Source: Solitalea canadensis DSM 3403 (GTDB taxonomy: Bacteria > Bacteroidota > Bacteroidia > Sphingobacteriales > Sphingobacteriaceae). From it: DNA of 64,000 bases. This document shows, piece by piece, positions 34,996 through 45,500 of the stretch. Below the pieces are notes generated by a model that saw only the letters and a list, made by a program, of their open reading frames with translations, searched no databases and had not been told where the DNA came from. The position numbers were made by a program, and so were the translations under genes. Numbering within the stretch: the first letter of the stretch is position 1; each line of letters opens with the position of its first letter. The stretch is from assembly GCF_000242635.2 (NCBI RefSeq), contig NC_017770.1:1240001-1304000 (forward strand), written 5' to 3'.

Positions 34996-36441
34996 ATGAA
35001 TAAAAGAGTAACTCTTGCGGCTATTTTTGCAGTAACCTGTCTTACGACGCAGGCTCAGCAAAAATTTAACTCAAATGGTAAAAAAGTAACTGTCTACACC
35101 ACTGCTCAGCAAACGGATCTTCGTCTATCAGAAAACGGTAAGCTTGATTTTCAGACATTCCCTCAACCGTTGGAAACACAAGTTTTTGTATTGTTAGATC
35201 CTTCAAAGACTTTTCAAACAATTGAAGGAATTGGAGGTGCATTAACGGATGCTTCTGCGGAGACGTTTGCAAAGCTTCCTGCTGCTGTTCAAAAAGAGTT
35301 CCTAACCGCATATTACGATAAGGATAAAGGAATTGGTTATACCTTGGCACGAACCAATATTAATAGCTGTGATTTTAGTAGTGGAAGTTACACTTACGTA
35401 AAAGATAATGATACTGAATTAAAAACATTCGATATTGCTCACGATAAACAATATAAAATTCCCCTGATCAAACAAGCTACTGTAGCAGCAGGAGGTACAT
35501 TAAAATTATATGTAAGTCCGTGGAGTCCACCTGCATGGATGAAAGATAATAACAATATGCTGCAAGGAGGAAAGCTACTTCCTCAATACCGACAGTCATG
35601 GGCAAACTATTTTGCAAAGTTCATCAAGGCTTATGAAGCACTAGGGATTCCTGTTTGGGGATTAACCGTTCAAAACGAACCTATGGCAAAACAGACATGG
35701 GAATCATGCATTTATACAGCAGAAGATGAACGTGATTTCATCAAAGGATATTTAGGCCCAACTTTGCATAAAGAAGGATTAGCAAGTAAAAAATTAATTG
35801 CCTGGGATCATAACCGCGACCTTATTTATCAGCGAGCAAGTACTATTTTAAATGACAAAGCTGCTGCAAAATATGTTTGGGGAATTGGGTTTCATTGGTA
35901 TGAAACATGGAACGGTGGGGTAATGCAGTTTGATAATGTTAAAAAAGTGAATGAGGCCTATCCTGATAAACAGTTAATTTTTACAGAAGGATGCAAAGAG
36001 CTGTTCGATATTACGAAAGTGGACGACTGGACACTGGGTGAACGCTATGGCTATTCAATAGTTAACGACTTTAATAGTGGCACCGCTGCGTGGACAGACT
36101 GGAACGTTCTTTTGGATGAAACCGGTGGTCCTAACCATGTAAAGAACCTTTGTTTTGCACCAATTCATGCTGATACCAAAGCAGGTAAACTTATTTATAC
36201 TAACGCATATTACTACTTGGGGCATTTTTCAAAATTTGTTCGTCCAGGGGCGAAACGCATTGCGAGTTCATCCAATCGTGATCAGCTGTCGACTACAGCT
36301 TTCATCAATCCTGATGGGAAAATAGCCGTAATTGTTTTAAATCGCTCAAATGACCAATTGGCTTACAATTTAGCCATAGAGGGTAAAGCAGTGGCTACAA
36401 CCAGTTTACCGCATTCAATAACAACATTTGTAATCGAATAA
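34996..36441 (+). CDS. GH30 glycosidase (glucosylceramidase / beta-1,6-glucanase type)
   Basis: A 481-residue exported enzyme with a (beta/alpha)8 barrel and side beta-domain. The signal peptide is LAAIFAVTCLTTQAQQ. The acid/base Glu is in LTVQNEPM near residue 227 and the nucleophile Glu in IFTEGCKE near 329; FQTIEGIGGALTDASAE and VSPWSPPAWMKDN are standard GH30 landmarks. GH30 subfamilies include endo-beta-1,6-glucanases acting on fungal walls. I start at ATG 34996, directly before the signal peptide; ATG 34951 adds 15 residues. It is first in a GH30-GH30-GH5 run. No SusC/SusD pair is adjacent. Confidence 0.93.
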   Translation: MNKRVTLAAIFAVTCLTTQAQQKFNSNGKKVTVYTTAQQTDLRLSENGKLDFQTFPQPLETQVFVLLDPSKTFQTIEGIGGALTDASAETFAKLPAAVQKEFLTAYYDKDKGIGYTLARTNINSCDFSSGSYTYVKDNDTELKTFDIAHDKQYKIPLIKQATVAAGGTLKLYVSPWSPPAWMKDNNNMLQGGKLLPQYRQSWANYFAKFIKAYEALGIPVWGLTVQNEPMAKQTWESCIYTAEDERDFIKGYLGPTLHKEGLASKKLIAWDHNRDLIYQRASTILNDKAAAKYVWGIGFHWYETWNGGVMQFDNVKKVNEAYPDKQLIFTEGCKELFDITKVDDWTLGERYGYSIVNDFNSGTAAWTDWNVLLDETGGPNHVKNLCFAPIHADTKAGKLIYTNAYYYLGHFSKFVRPGAKRIASSSNRDQLSTTAFINPDGKIAVIVLNRSNDQLAYNLAIEGKAVATTSLPHSITTFVIE

Positions 36442-36529
36442 TTTTTCTTGCTATTGAGCAGGTGAAATTCATATAAGAAGTTTAATTTTTTGCATGAAAG
36501 CTATGAGGCTTTCATAGGAAGGTTCAAAA

Positions 36530-37933
36530 ATGAAAGTAATTATTAAAGCATGTTTGGCAACCGCAGTCTTAACAAGTGTTGCAACGTTAGGTTTTAGTCA
36601 GAAGAAAGGTATTGAAAGCTGGATTACCAGCCCCGAGAAATCCATTTTGTTTGAGAAACAAAAGGAAAATGTAAGTTTTGGAAAAAATACCAATGATTAT
36701 CCGACGATTGATGTAAACGCTAAACAAACCTATCAATCGATGGATGGGTTTGGTTACACTTTAACAGGAGGAAGTGCCGGACATTTTTTGAAAATGAGCC
36801 AATCTGCGCGGACAGCCTTGTTAAAAGAACTTTTTGGTACGGATGGTCATAATATTGGTACTAGTTTTCTTCGTGTAAGTATTGGAGCATCCGATTTAAA
36901 TGAAAAAGTCTTTTCATATAACGATTTGGCAGCAGGAGAAACAGATCCGGCAATGAAGAAATTTGATTTAGGGCAAGATAAAAAAGATGTAATTCCGGTG
37001 CTGAAGGAAATCCTGGCTATTAATCCTAAAATTAAAATATTAGGCTCGCCATGGTCGCCACCTACATGGATGAAAACCAATAACGATACTCGCGGTGGCA
37101 GCTTAAAACCGGAATGGTATCAGGCCTATGCTTTGTACCTCGTTAAATATGTGCAGGCCATGAAAACGGAGGGAATTAATATTTATGCGATTACCGTTCA
37201 GAATGAGCCATTGCATCCGGGAAATAATCCAAGCTTGTTGATGTTAGCTCCTGACCAAGCCATCTTTGTTAAAACCGCTTTAGGCCCTGCATTTGAGAAA
37301 GCCGGAATTAAAACAAAAATTATTTTGTACGATCATAATTGTGATCGCCCAGACTATCCGATTTCTATCATGAACGATCCTGAAGCAAAAAAATATGTAG
37401 ACGGATCAGCATTCCATTTGTACGGGGGTAAAATTGACGCGTTAACAGAGGTACATAATGCACACCCTGATAAAAATCTCTACTTCACGGAACAGTGGGT
37501 AGGTGCGCCAGGCAATCTGAAAGAAGAACTTGATTTTCATATAAAAGATATGATTATCGGAGCCCCTCGTAACTGGAGTCGTACAGTTTTAGAATGGAAC
37601 ATTTCCAATAACCCTCAAAATACACCTTATACCGACAGAGGTGGTTGCGACAGGTGCTTGGGGGCAGTAACAATTGATAATGATAAAGTGACTAGAAATC
37701 CGGCATATTATACCATCGCGCATGCAGCTAAATTTGTTCGTCCGGGATCGGTTCGTATTGCTTCAAATACATCTGAAGAACTTCCGAATGTGACCTATAA
37801 AACTCCGTCAGGAAAATATGTAGTGATAGCATACAACAATAAATCGGAGGCTCAAACATTTAATATCAGGTTTAATAATCAGATTGCTACCTTAACCCTG
37901 GATGGAAAAGCTGCCGCAACGTATGTTTGGTAA
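36530..37933 (+). CDS. GH30 glycosidase, second paralogue
   Basis: A 467-residue exported enzyme (signal peptide cut near LGFSQ). The acid/base Glu is in ITVQNEPLH near residue 223 and the nucleophile Glu in YFTEQWVG near 318. YQSMDGFGYTLTGGSAGHFL and LGSPWSPPTWMKTN confirm the family. It is clearly diverged from the gene upstream (HLYGG against HWYETWNGG around the barrel centre), so the two probably differ in specificity rather than being a recent duplication. It is 88 bp after the first GH30 gene and 6 bp before the GH5 gene. Confidence 0.93.
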   Translation: MKVIIKACLATAVLTSVATLGFSQKKGIESWITSPEKSILFEKQKENVSFGKNTNDYPTIDVNAKQTYQSMDGFGYTLTGGSAGHFLKMSQSARTALLKELFGTDGHNIGTSFLRVSIGASDLNEKVFSYNDLAAGETDPAMKKFDLGQDKKDVIPVLKEILAINPKIKILGSPWSPPTWMKTNNDTRGGSLKPEWYQAYALYLVKYVQAMKTEGINIYAITVQNEPLHPGNNPSLLMLAPDQAIFVKTALGPAFEKAGIKTKIILYDHNCDRPDYPISIMNDPEAKKYVDGSAFHLYGGKIDALTEVHNAHPDKNLYFTEQWVGAPGNLKEELDFHIKDMIIGAPRNWSRTVLEWNISNNPQNTPYTDRGGCDRCLGAVTIDNDKVTRNPAYYTIAHAAKFVRPGSVRIASNTSEELPNVTYKTPSGKYVVIAYNNKSEAQTFNIRFNNQIATLTLDGKAAATYVW

Positions 37934-37939
37934 CAGTTT

Positions 37940-39706
37940 ATGAAAAAATCCTTATTCAAAATAATGGACAGCAACAAGAAACTAATGAGCATGGTATTTA
38001 TCATGCTCTTTTTTATTCCTTTCTGTGGATATACCCAAGGCTTCCTGAAAGCCAATGGAAAAATCATAGTAAACGAAGGTGGTAATAAAGTAATCCTTCG
38101 AGGAATGGGTTTGGGAGGATGGATGTTACAGGAAGGCTATATGTTTCGGCTTTCCTCTTTTGGACAACAATATAAGATCAAGGAAAAAATTGAAGAACTG
38201 ATCGGGAAGGAAAAAACAGAGGAATTTTACAATAAATGGCTGACTAATCACACTACAAAGGCTGATATTGATTCATTAGCTAAATGGGGATTTAACTCTG
38301 TTCGGTTACCGATGCACTACGGATTGTATACTCTTCCTATTGAAAAAGAGCCTGTAGCAGGACAGAATACATGGATTGAGAAGGGTTTTACTGTGACAGA
38401 TAGCCTTTTAAGCTGGTGCAAGGCAAACAAACTTTACCTGATTCTTGATTTGCATGCCGCTCCGGGTGGACAAGGTCATGATCTTGCTATTTCCGACAGG
38501 GAGCCTGAAAAACCTTCTATTTGGGAAAGTGAAGCTAATCAGCAAAAAACCGTGGCTCTTTGGAGAAAACTTGCCGAACGTTATGCTAATGAAACATGGA
38601 TAGCGGGTTATGATATAATCAATGAACCCAACTGGGGCTTTACCGATCCTAAGGATAAAATTGGCAACCTTGAAAAAGAGAATAAACCCCTCCGAAAATT
38701 ATTGATTGATATCACAAGAGCAATCCGCGAGGTTGATCAAAAGCATATTATCATTATTGAAGGCAATGCTTTTGGTAATAACTACAATGGTATCATGCCT
38801 TTATGGGATAATAATTTAGTGGTGAGCTTTCATAAATATGGAAACTTCAATAATCTGGAGAGTATTCAGGGATTTCTCAATTTACAAAAGGAAAATAACA
38901 TGCCACTTTGGTTAGGTGAATCTGGCGAAAACTCGAATACTTGGTTCACTGAATTGATTTCAATGGTTGAAAGTCATGATATCGGTTGGGCATGGTGGCA
39001 ATTGAAAAAGATGGGTGTTAATAATCCTTTGGAAATAAAGATCACCTCCGGTTACCAGCATTTATTGGATTATTGGTCAGGAAAAGCAGCCAGACCTACA
39101 CCAACTGAAGCTCTTGCCGCAATAGAAGAATTGGCTGAGAATCTGAGAATTGAACATAATATTTATCATAAGGACGTTATTGATGCGTTGTTCAGGCAAG
39201 TCAAGACTACTGAAACCAAGCCTTTTCAGCATATACTGATCAAAACAGGAACAGTCGTTAATGCGGTTGATTATGACTTGGGACGACAGCGTTTTGCCTA
39301 CTATGATACCGATACGGCAAGTTATCATTATACACCCGGAGTTAATACAGTAGGTAATAAGGGGCGTTCATATAGGAATGATGGTGTCGACATTCAGAAA
39401 AGGGAAGATGGTTATTATGTTTATTCAATAGAAAGCGGCGAGTGGTTGCAATATACACTGAATGTTGAAAAAGGAGGCGTATACACTGTTAAACTAATTG
39501 TTTCTGCTGGTGTGGATAGTGGTGAAATTACCATTAATCATAACGGAATAATTGAAAAAGCCATTTCAATACCAAATACAAACGCGAGATGGACAAACGT
39601 CACTTTTAAATATATAAAATTAAAAGCCGGCAGCAATAAGCTTGTGGTAATGGCAAATAAGGGTGGTTACGATTTTAAAGGCATTCAGTTTGATCGGATA
39701 AAGTAA
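37940..39706 (+). CDS. GH5 endo-glucanase with C-terminal CBM6-like domain
   Basis: A 588-residue exported enzyme. The signal region is MVFIMLFFIPFCGYTQG. A GH5 barrel spans about 40-390 with VILRGMGLGGWML, the acid/base Glu in DIINEPNWG near 227 and the nucleophile in LWLGESGENS near 325. Residues 440-588 are a beta-sandwich with EWLQYTLNVEKGGVYTVKL and GSNKLVVMANKGGYDFKGIQ, typical of CBM6. Relatives include exo-beta-1,3- and beta-1,6-glucanases. Grouping with two GH30 genes suggests fungal or yeast glucan breakdown. Six bases separate it from the upstream stop. Confidence 0.9.
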   Translation: MKKSLFKIMDSNKKLMSMVFIMLFFIPFCGYTQGFLKANGKIIVNEGGNKVILRGMGLGGWMLQEGYMFRLSSFGQQYKIKEKIEELIGKEKTEEFYNKWLTNHTTKADIDSLAKWGFNSVRLPMHYGLYTLPIEKEPVAGQNTWIEKGFTVTDSLLSWCKANKLYLILDLHAAPGGQGHDLAISDREPEKPSIWESEANQQKTVALWRKLAERYANETWIAGYDIINEPNWGFTDPKDKIGNLEKENKPLRKLLIDITRAIREVDQKHIIIIEGNAFGNNYNGIMPLWDNNLVVSFHKYGNFNNLESIQGFLNLQKENNMPLWLGESGENSNTWFTELISMVESHDIGWAWWQLKKMGVNNPLEIKITSGYQHLLDYWSGKAARPTPTEALAAIEELAENLRIEHNIYHKDVIDALFRQVKTTETKPFQHILIKTGTVVNAVDYDLGRQRFAYYDTDTASYHYTPGVNTVGNKGRSYRNDGVDIQKREDGYYVYSIESGEWLQYTLNVEKGGVYTVKLIVSAGVDSGEITINHNGIIEKAISIPNTNARWTNVTFKYIKLKAGSNKLVVMANKGGYDFKGIQFDRIK

Positions 39707-39735
39707 GTTAGATTCAGGTTTTAAACGGTAATCCT

Positions 39736-39756
39736 CAATTCGCGATTCGCGAATTG
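39736..39756. repeat. Perfect palindrome after the GH5 gene
   Basis: CAATTCGCGA, a central T, and TCGCGAATTG form 10-bp arms. It lies 30 bp after the GH5 stop at the edge of the pseudogene, so it could be an RNA hairpin ending the operon or a remnant of an insertion event. Confidence 0.5.
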
Positions 39757-39758
39757 AA

Positions 39759-40270
39759 ATATCGCCAGAAGTTCGCCATACTGAGGATGTTGATGTTGTA
39801 ATTGAACTTGCCAGTTATGCAGATTATTCCATTTTAGATGAAAAGCTTAGAGCTATTGGATTTATTAATGATATAGAATCTGGTATAATTTGCAGATACC
39901 GGATACAGGGCATCTATCATGCCAACCACTCCCGATGCAATTGGTTTTAGTAATAAATGGTATCCAGATGGACTCAAACATGCAATCCAAAATACGCTCT
40001 TGATGAAGGTAACTAGATATCAATTTTTTCGTTGCCATATTTTATAGCAGCAAAATTAGAAGTGTATTGGAAAATGCAGAGAACTTGTTTGAAAAATTGA
40101 ATGATGTCTCTGAAAAATTAAGTAGCTATTTAATAGATGAATTCAAAAAGTTACTAAATGATCCTGATTTTGAGGAAGGTTTATATGCACACTTAGAGTT
40201 TAAAACTGCCCAATTTAAAAGTCAGGAGATTATCAATATTCTATCTAAACTCATAACTGCCTCCAATTAA
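39759..40270 (+). pseudogene. Decayed AbiEii-type nucleotidyltransferase-like gene
   Basis: Three frames carry pieces of one protein family. Frame at 39759 reads ISPEVRHTEDVDVVIELASY through LRAIGFINDIESGIICRYRI. A frameshift near 39917 continues at 39919 with IMPTTPDAIGFSNKWYPDG. The third piece (40061-40270) reads VLENAENLFEKLNDV and a helical tail; the middle of the domain (AKLE to VLEN) appears deleted. The DVDV motif corresponds to the metal-binding Asp pair of nucleotidyltransferases related to AbiEii/AbiGii toxins. The N-terminus is absent. It is a broken, non-functional gene; family assignment is from memory of homologues. Confidence 0.6.
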
Positions 40271-40397
40271 ATAACTATTTTAGTTTGTTGAAGATTTTCT
40301 ACATTCTTTAACTTTAAAGAATATGCTTTCCGGATAAAGAAGCGTTATCAGTTTTTAGCATATAATTTGCCTGAACTACCTAAAAGAATAAGCAATT

Positions 40398-43300
40398 TTG
40401 AAAAAAGTGTTACGCTTTCTCTTAAAAACACTGCTATGGGTTTGTGCCCTAGTTGCTTTTCTATTGCTTTTGGTTTGCTTGGTTTTGTACGTTCCTGCTG
40501 TTCAAGGTTTTGTTAAAGACAAAGCTGTGGCTTTTCTGAAAAAAAAGACCAATACAGAAATACGTATTGAAAGTATTCATCTCAAATTTCCTAAATCAAT
40601 TGAACTTAAAGGTTTTTATGTTGAAGACCTGAAAAAGGATACACTGCTTTATGCCGGAAAACTGAAGGTGAATATTGGAATGTTGCAACTCTTGAATAAT
40701 AAAATCGATGTCCAACATGCTTCGTTAGAAAACCTAACAGCTCACGTTTACCGTAAACTACCCGATACAGCTTTTAACTTTGCCTTTATCACCAAAGCTT
40801 TTTCTTCGGCAGATACCGCTAAGAAAGAAACCGATACTTCCGAAAGTACGCCATTAACTTTTTCACTAGGGAAGATAGAACTGAAGAATATTTACCTTAC
40901 TTATGATGATGATGTTACAGGTAATGATGCCTTGCTTTATTTGGGTAAGCTGGAAACAACTATCAAAGACTTTTACCTGGAAAATCCAACCTATAGGATT
41001 GGTAAAATCCAATTAGAGAATGTTTCCGGACATTTATTTCAACGAAAAGGGTTGGAGGCAACTAAAGCAACTGAAAATGTGAAGGAGGATAATACCCCGA
41101 TGCCTGAAACCGGATTAGAGAAAATTGCGCTGTCAAATATTAACCTGTTGTATAAAGATGATGTATCAGGATTGGCTTCTGCTTTAAAAGTTGGTGATTT
41201 GACTGCTGATTTCAAGGAAATAGATCTTCAAAAACAAGTCGTTAGCATCAGGGATATAGCATTGAATAACGCATCGGCAATTGTTTCTTTGGATAAAGTT
41301 GACTCAACAGAAACGAAAAAGCCGGATAAACCAGAAACTTCTACAGCGACTAATTGGCAAGTCGGAATAAATAAACTTTCGGTGAAAAACACAGCACTGA
41401 AATATGATAACAATCCGGTAAAGCCAGTAACTCAGGGCATGGATTTTAATCACTTGCAGGTAACTGGTTTGTTGATTGATGTGGACGATATTCAGTATAG
41501 TTCAAATGCAATCAGTGCAGCGATTAATAACATCTCGTTTAATGAAAAGAGTGGGATTCGATTGCAGAGGTTGTCGGCCAATGCAATGTATGATAATCAA
41601 CATGCTGCATTGCATAATTTTAAACTGGTTACTAATTATACACAGATCGATAATTCATTGGAAGTTTCTTATCCTTCAATAGAAGCTGTTTCAAAAGACA
41701 TTGGTTTGTTAGGAGTAAATGCAGACATCAGGAATTTGAAGTTGGGTATTCGTGATGTGCTATATTTTCAACCACAACTTGCAGCAAATCCAGATTTTAA
41801 GAAAATTATCGACCAAGTAATTGTTATAAAAGGTTCGGTAAAAGGTAAGGTTAGTGATTTAACTGTGAGGGATTTTCTTCTCAATGCCGGAACACAAACC
41901 CAACTTTCGTTAAATGCCAATATAAAAGGCATGCCCAAAGCAACAAAAGGTGTTTTTGATATTGACCTGAAACAGTTTACCACCAGTAAATCAGATATTG
42001 ATCGCTTAGTTCCTGCTCATTATATATCTTCATCGGTACGAATTCCGGATAAACTTTCTTTAAGTGGAGATTTTAAGGGTTCAATGGAAAACTTTAAAAC
42101 CCATCTTCAGCTGCTGACCACTTCCGGGAATGCAAAACTTAACGCATTGATGCTGAATGGAAAAGCTGAAGGAGCTGAACGCTATACTGCCCATGTTGTT
42201 CTGGATCATCTCAATGTTGGCCAATTGCTCAAAAATGAAGAAACATTAGGAAGCATATCATTAGAGGCTTCATTGGTTGGAATCGGTACCACCGTCAATA
42301 CAGCTGATACGCAATTGAAAGGGATCATAAAAAGTGCCGGATTAAAAGGATATGACTATCGTAATTTAGATTTAGAGGCTTCTTTTAGAAACAAGGAATT
42401 GCAGGCTCAAGCGCAAATCGCAGATCCGAATGTGAGTTTTAATTTTAGAGGTTTGGTGAGTTTGCAGCAAAAATATCCAGCAATAAAGCTAAGCGGTATT
42501 ATTGATAGCATAAATCTTACTGCATTAAACTTAAGTGATAAAAATATTAAGTTCAGAGGTGAAATTAATGCTGATTTACCTTCAGCAGATGTCGATTATT
42601 TAAATGGCCGGGTAGATCTTTTTAACTTCCTGGTGTTAAAAGAAAAACAATCGTTTCCAATTGACTCTATTCAACTGGTGGCAAAAAGCACTGCAGATAG
42701 CAACAGGATCGATCTTCAATCACCCATTATTACAGCTACACTTAAAGGAAAATACCAACTCTCAAAACTGGGAGATGCTATTGATCAAATAGTAAGTAAG
42801 TACATTAATCAGTCGTCTACAGTTGAAGCTCAAAAAGGAAAAACAGAACCCCAGATTGCTGAGCTGAATGCTGTTTTAGTATATCCTAAGTTCCTAAAAG
42901 AACTGCTTCCGTCGCTCTCTCGTTTTCAAACAGGCTATATTAAGGCCAATCTAAATTCACAGCAAGGTCAGCTAAGTGTAAATGCCAATTTCCCGATGAT
43001 TACTTATAGTAATATTGCTATAGATAGTTTGAAACTTAATATAAAAACAGATTCAGCGAAGCTTTCTTATAATCTTTCGTTAGAACAATTGACTCATCCC
43101 GAAATTACTATTCATGCAACTCAGATTTCTGGCGATGCAAAAAATAATATGGCAACAATCAATTTGAGTGTCAAGGATGATAAAGATAAAGAAAAGTATT
43201 TCATGGAGGTGCAATTAAAGGCATTGAAGAGTAAATACGAGTTTGTATTGGGCAAAAAGCTATTGCTCAACTATGAAAACTGGCAAGTGTCTGAAGATAA

Positions 43301-45500
43301 CAAGATCAACTACGCTCCCACCAGTTTAATTGTTAATAAGCTCAAAATCGCTCAGAACGAAGAATCACTAACCATTGATTCACAAGAGGGAACTGCTGGT
43401 ACGCCATTAACGGTTACATTTAATCAATTTAATCTGGAAACGCTTTCTAAAATAGCTGAACAGGATAGTGCTGCTGTAAGTGGTGTTTTAAACGGGAATG
43501 CATTGATTGAAAATGTAATGAGTAGTCCTGTTTTTGTTGCGGATTTAAAGGTGGAGACGTTCAGGTTTAAATCCAGCAAGGTGGGTGATATAACTATTAA
43601 AGTAAATAATAAGCAAGCCAATGCGTATGTTGCTAATGTGAGTATAACCGGAGAAGGCAATGATGTGCAGCTGGATGGAACTTACTTCACACAACCTCAA
43701 AGCTCATTTGATTTGAATCTTGCCATTAACAAGCTCAACATGAGTTCGGTGGAGAGTTTTACTTTCGGACAGCTACGAAATGCCACCGGGACAATTAATG
43801 GAAACCTTTTGGTAAAAGGTACCGTTGATCAGCCGGATGTTAATGGATCGGTAACATTTAATCGGACCGGTTTTATCCTTTCTTATCTCAATTCTTACTT
43901 TACACTGCGTAATGAGCGTATCCAATTTGATGATCAGGGAATCAAATTTGATCAGTTTACTATTAGTGATTCTGCCAGAAATGATGCTGTAATTGATGGT
44001 TATGTATACACCAGAACGTTCCGTGATTATAAGTTCGGACTCCACGTTACAACTGATAATTTTAGGGCTTTAAATACAAAGCAAAATAACAACGACTTGT
44101 ATTATGGTCCGGTTTACATTGATAGTGATATTAAAATAACCGGTACGATTGATCAGCCTAAGGTAGATGTTAACGCTAAACTTCGTGAAAAATCAATACT
44201 TACTGTTGTATTGCCAACCGGCACTCCAAGTGTTGTTGACAGAGAAGGTGTTATTGAATTTGTAGATATGGATCTTATCCGAAAGGGTATTTATTTAACC
44301 TATGAAGATCCGGATACAACCGTTGCCAGAACAACCTTTAAGGGTTTTGAGTTGAGCGCCAATATCGAAGTTGATAAAGATGCTGAACTAGTGCTCATAA
44401 TTGATCAGCAAAGCGGAGATAATCTTCGTGTTAAGGGTACAGCGTTGATGAATGCCACCATGGACTTAAGTGGCAAACTAAGTCTGACTGGCACTTACCA
44501 GATCAGCGAAGGTGCTTATAATCTGTCAATTTCCGGAATCGTAAGGCGAAAATTTGATATTAAAGAAGGTAGCAGCATCACGTGGACCGGAGAGCCGACT
44601 TCAGCAAACGTTGATATAACAGCTGTTTATAAAACAGAAACCTCTGCCATGGAACTATTTGAAAGTCAGGTGGCATCAGGAACTGCCGAAGATAAAAACA
44701 AGTATAAGCAAAAGCTTCCATTCGAGGTTGAATTGTACATCAAGAATGAATTAATGCATCCTGAAATTTCCTTTGCGCTAGATATTCCTGAAGAGGAACG
44801 TACTCGTTACGCTATCAGTACCAATGTTTACAATCGTATTAAGCAGATCAACCTCGATGAGTCGGAATTAAATAAACAGGTTTTGGGGCTGTTGGTGATG
44901 AACCGATTCATCGCGTCCAATCCGTTTAGCAGCTTAGAAGGTGGGGGAAGTGGTGTAGAAGGCATAGCACGCCAAAGCGCCAGTAAATTACTGAGCCAAC
45001 AACTGAATAATCTGGCCGGCGACCTCATTAAGGGAGTTGACCTGACTTTTGATTTGCAGAGTGAGGAAGACTACTCTAGTGGTCAGCTTGAAAACCGGAC
45101 AGATTTAAATGTAGGTGTATCTAAGCAATTGTTTGGAGGGCGTACCACTGTGTATGTAGGAAGTAATTTTGAATTGGAAGGCGAAGAAGTTTCTAACCGT
45201 AAAACTACCAATATTGCCGGCGACGTATCTATCGAGTACCTTATTTCCAGAGATGGCAGATATAAACTGCGGGCTTATCGAAAAGATGAATATGAAAGTA
45301 TTATTGAAGGCCAGGTAATTGAAACGGGACTTAGTTTTATATTAACAATGGACTATGATAAGTTTAAAGAGCTTTTTCAAAAGAGTAAAGACAAATCGAA
45401 AAAGAAAGGAAAGCGTTCGGGAAGAAAAAGAAATGAGGCTACAGAGATAAAATCAGATACATTAAAAAGTCGGCAGTCAAATTCTGGGGGTAATAACTAA
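40398..45500 (+). CDS. tamB: TamB-like inter-membrane protein
   Basis: A 1700-residue protein anchored by one N-terminal helix (FLLKTLLWVCALVAFLLLLV). The long middle is AsmA/TamB-like beta-rich repeats (such as LKVNIGMLQLLNNKIDVQHA). The C-terminal 350 residues form the TamB/DUF490 domain (VDVNAKLREKSILTVVLP, LSLTGTYQISEGAYNLSISG). TamB-type proteins bridge inner and outer membranes as a lipid or autotransporter conduit with an Omp85 partner. The tail (SKDKSKKKGKRSGRKR) is unusually basic. The start is TTG at 40398. It overlaps the Omp85 gene by one base (TAATG), so translation is coupled. Confidence 0.9.
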   Translation: MKKVLRFLLKTLLWVCALVAFLLLLVCLVLYVPAVQGFVKDKAVAFLKKKTNTEIRIESIHLKFPKSIELKGFYVEDLKKDTLLYAGKLKVNIGMLQLLNNKIDVQHASLENLTAHVYRKLPDTAFNFAFITKAFSSADTAKKETDTSESTPLTFSLGKIELKNIYLTYDDDVTGNDALLYLGKLETTIKDFYLENPTYRIGKIQLENVSGHLFQRKGLEATKATENVKEDNTPMPETGLEKIALSNINLLYKDDVSGLASALKVGDLTADFKEIDLQKQVVSIRDIALNNASAIVSLDKVDSTETKKPDKPETSTATNWQVGINKLSVKNTALKYDNNPVKPVTQGMDFNHLQVTGLLIDVDDIQYSSNAISAAINNISFNEKSGIRLQRLSANAMYDNQHAALHNFKLVTNYTQIDNSLEVSYPSIEAVSKDIGLLGVNADIRNLKLGIRDVLYFQPQLAANPDFKKIIDQVIVIKGSVKGKVSDLTVRDFLLNAGTQTQLSLNANIKGMPKATKGVFDIDLKQFTTSKSDIDRLVPAHYISSSVRIPDKLSLSGDFKGSMENFKTHLQLLTTSGNAKLNALMLNGKAEGAERYTAHVVLDHLNVGQLLKNEETLGSISLEASLVGIGTTVNTADTQLKGIIKSAGLKGYDYRNLDLEASFRNKELQAQAQIADPNVSFNFRGLVSLQQKYPAIKLSGIIDSINLTALNLSDKNIKFRGEINADLPSADVDYLNGRVDLFNFLVLKEKQSFPIDSIQLVAKSTADSNRIDLQSPIITATLKGKYQLSKLGDAIDQIVSKYINQSSTVEAQKGKTEPQIAELNAVLVYPKFLKELLPSLSRFQTGYIKANLNSQQGQLSVNANFPMITYSNIAIDSLKLNIKTDSAKLSYNLSLEQLTHPEITIHATQISGDAKNNMATINLSVKDDKDKEKYFMEVQLKALKSKYEFVLGKKLLLNYENWQVSEDNKINYAPTSLIVNKLKIAQNEESLTIDSQEGTAGTPLTVTFNQFNLETLSKIAEQDSAAVSGVLNGNALIENVMSSPVFVADLKVETFRFKSSKVGDITIKVNNKQANAYVANVSITGEGNDVQLDGTYFTQPQSSFDLNLAINKLNMSSVESFTFGQLRNATGTINGNLLVKGTVDQPDVNGSVTFNRTGFILSYLNSYFTLRNERIQFDDQGIKFDQFTISDSARNDAVIDGYVYTRTFRDYKFGLHVTTDNFRALNTKQNNNDLYYGPVYIDSDIKITGTIDQPKVDVNAKLREKSILTVVLPTGTPSVVDREGVIEFVDMDLIRKGIYLTYEDPDTTVARTTFKGFELSANIEVDKDAELVLIIDQQSGDNLRVKGTALMNATMDLSGKLSLTGTYQISEGAYNLSISGIVRRKFDIKEGSSITWTGEPTSANVDITAVYKTETSAMELFESQVASGTAEDKNKYKQKLPFEVELYIKNELMHPEISFALDIPEEERTRYAISTNVYNRIKQINLDESELNKQVLGLLVMNRFIASNPFSSLEGGGSGVEGIARQSASKLLSQQLNNLAGDLIKGVDLTFDLQSEEDYSSGQLENRTDLNVGVSKQLFGGRTTVYVGSNFELEGEEVSNRKTTNIAGDVSIEYLISRDGRYKLRAYRKDEYESIIEGQVIETGLSFILTMDYDKFKELFQKSKDKSKKKGKRSGRKRNEATEIKSDTLKSRQSNSGGNN

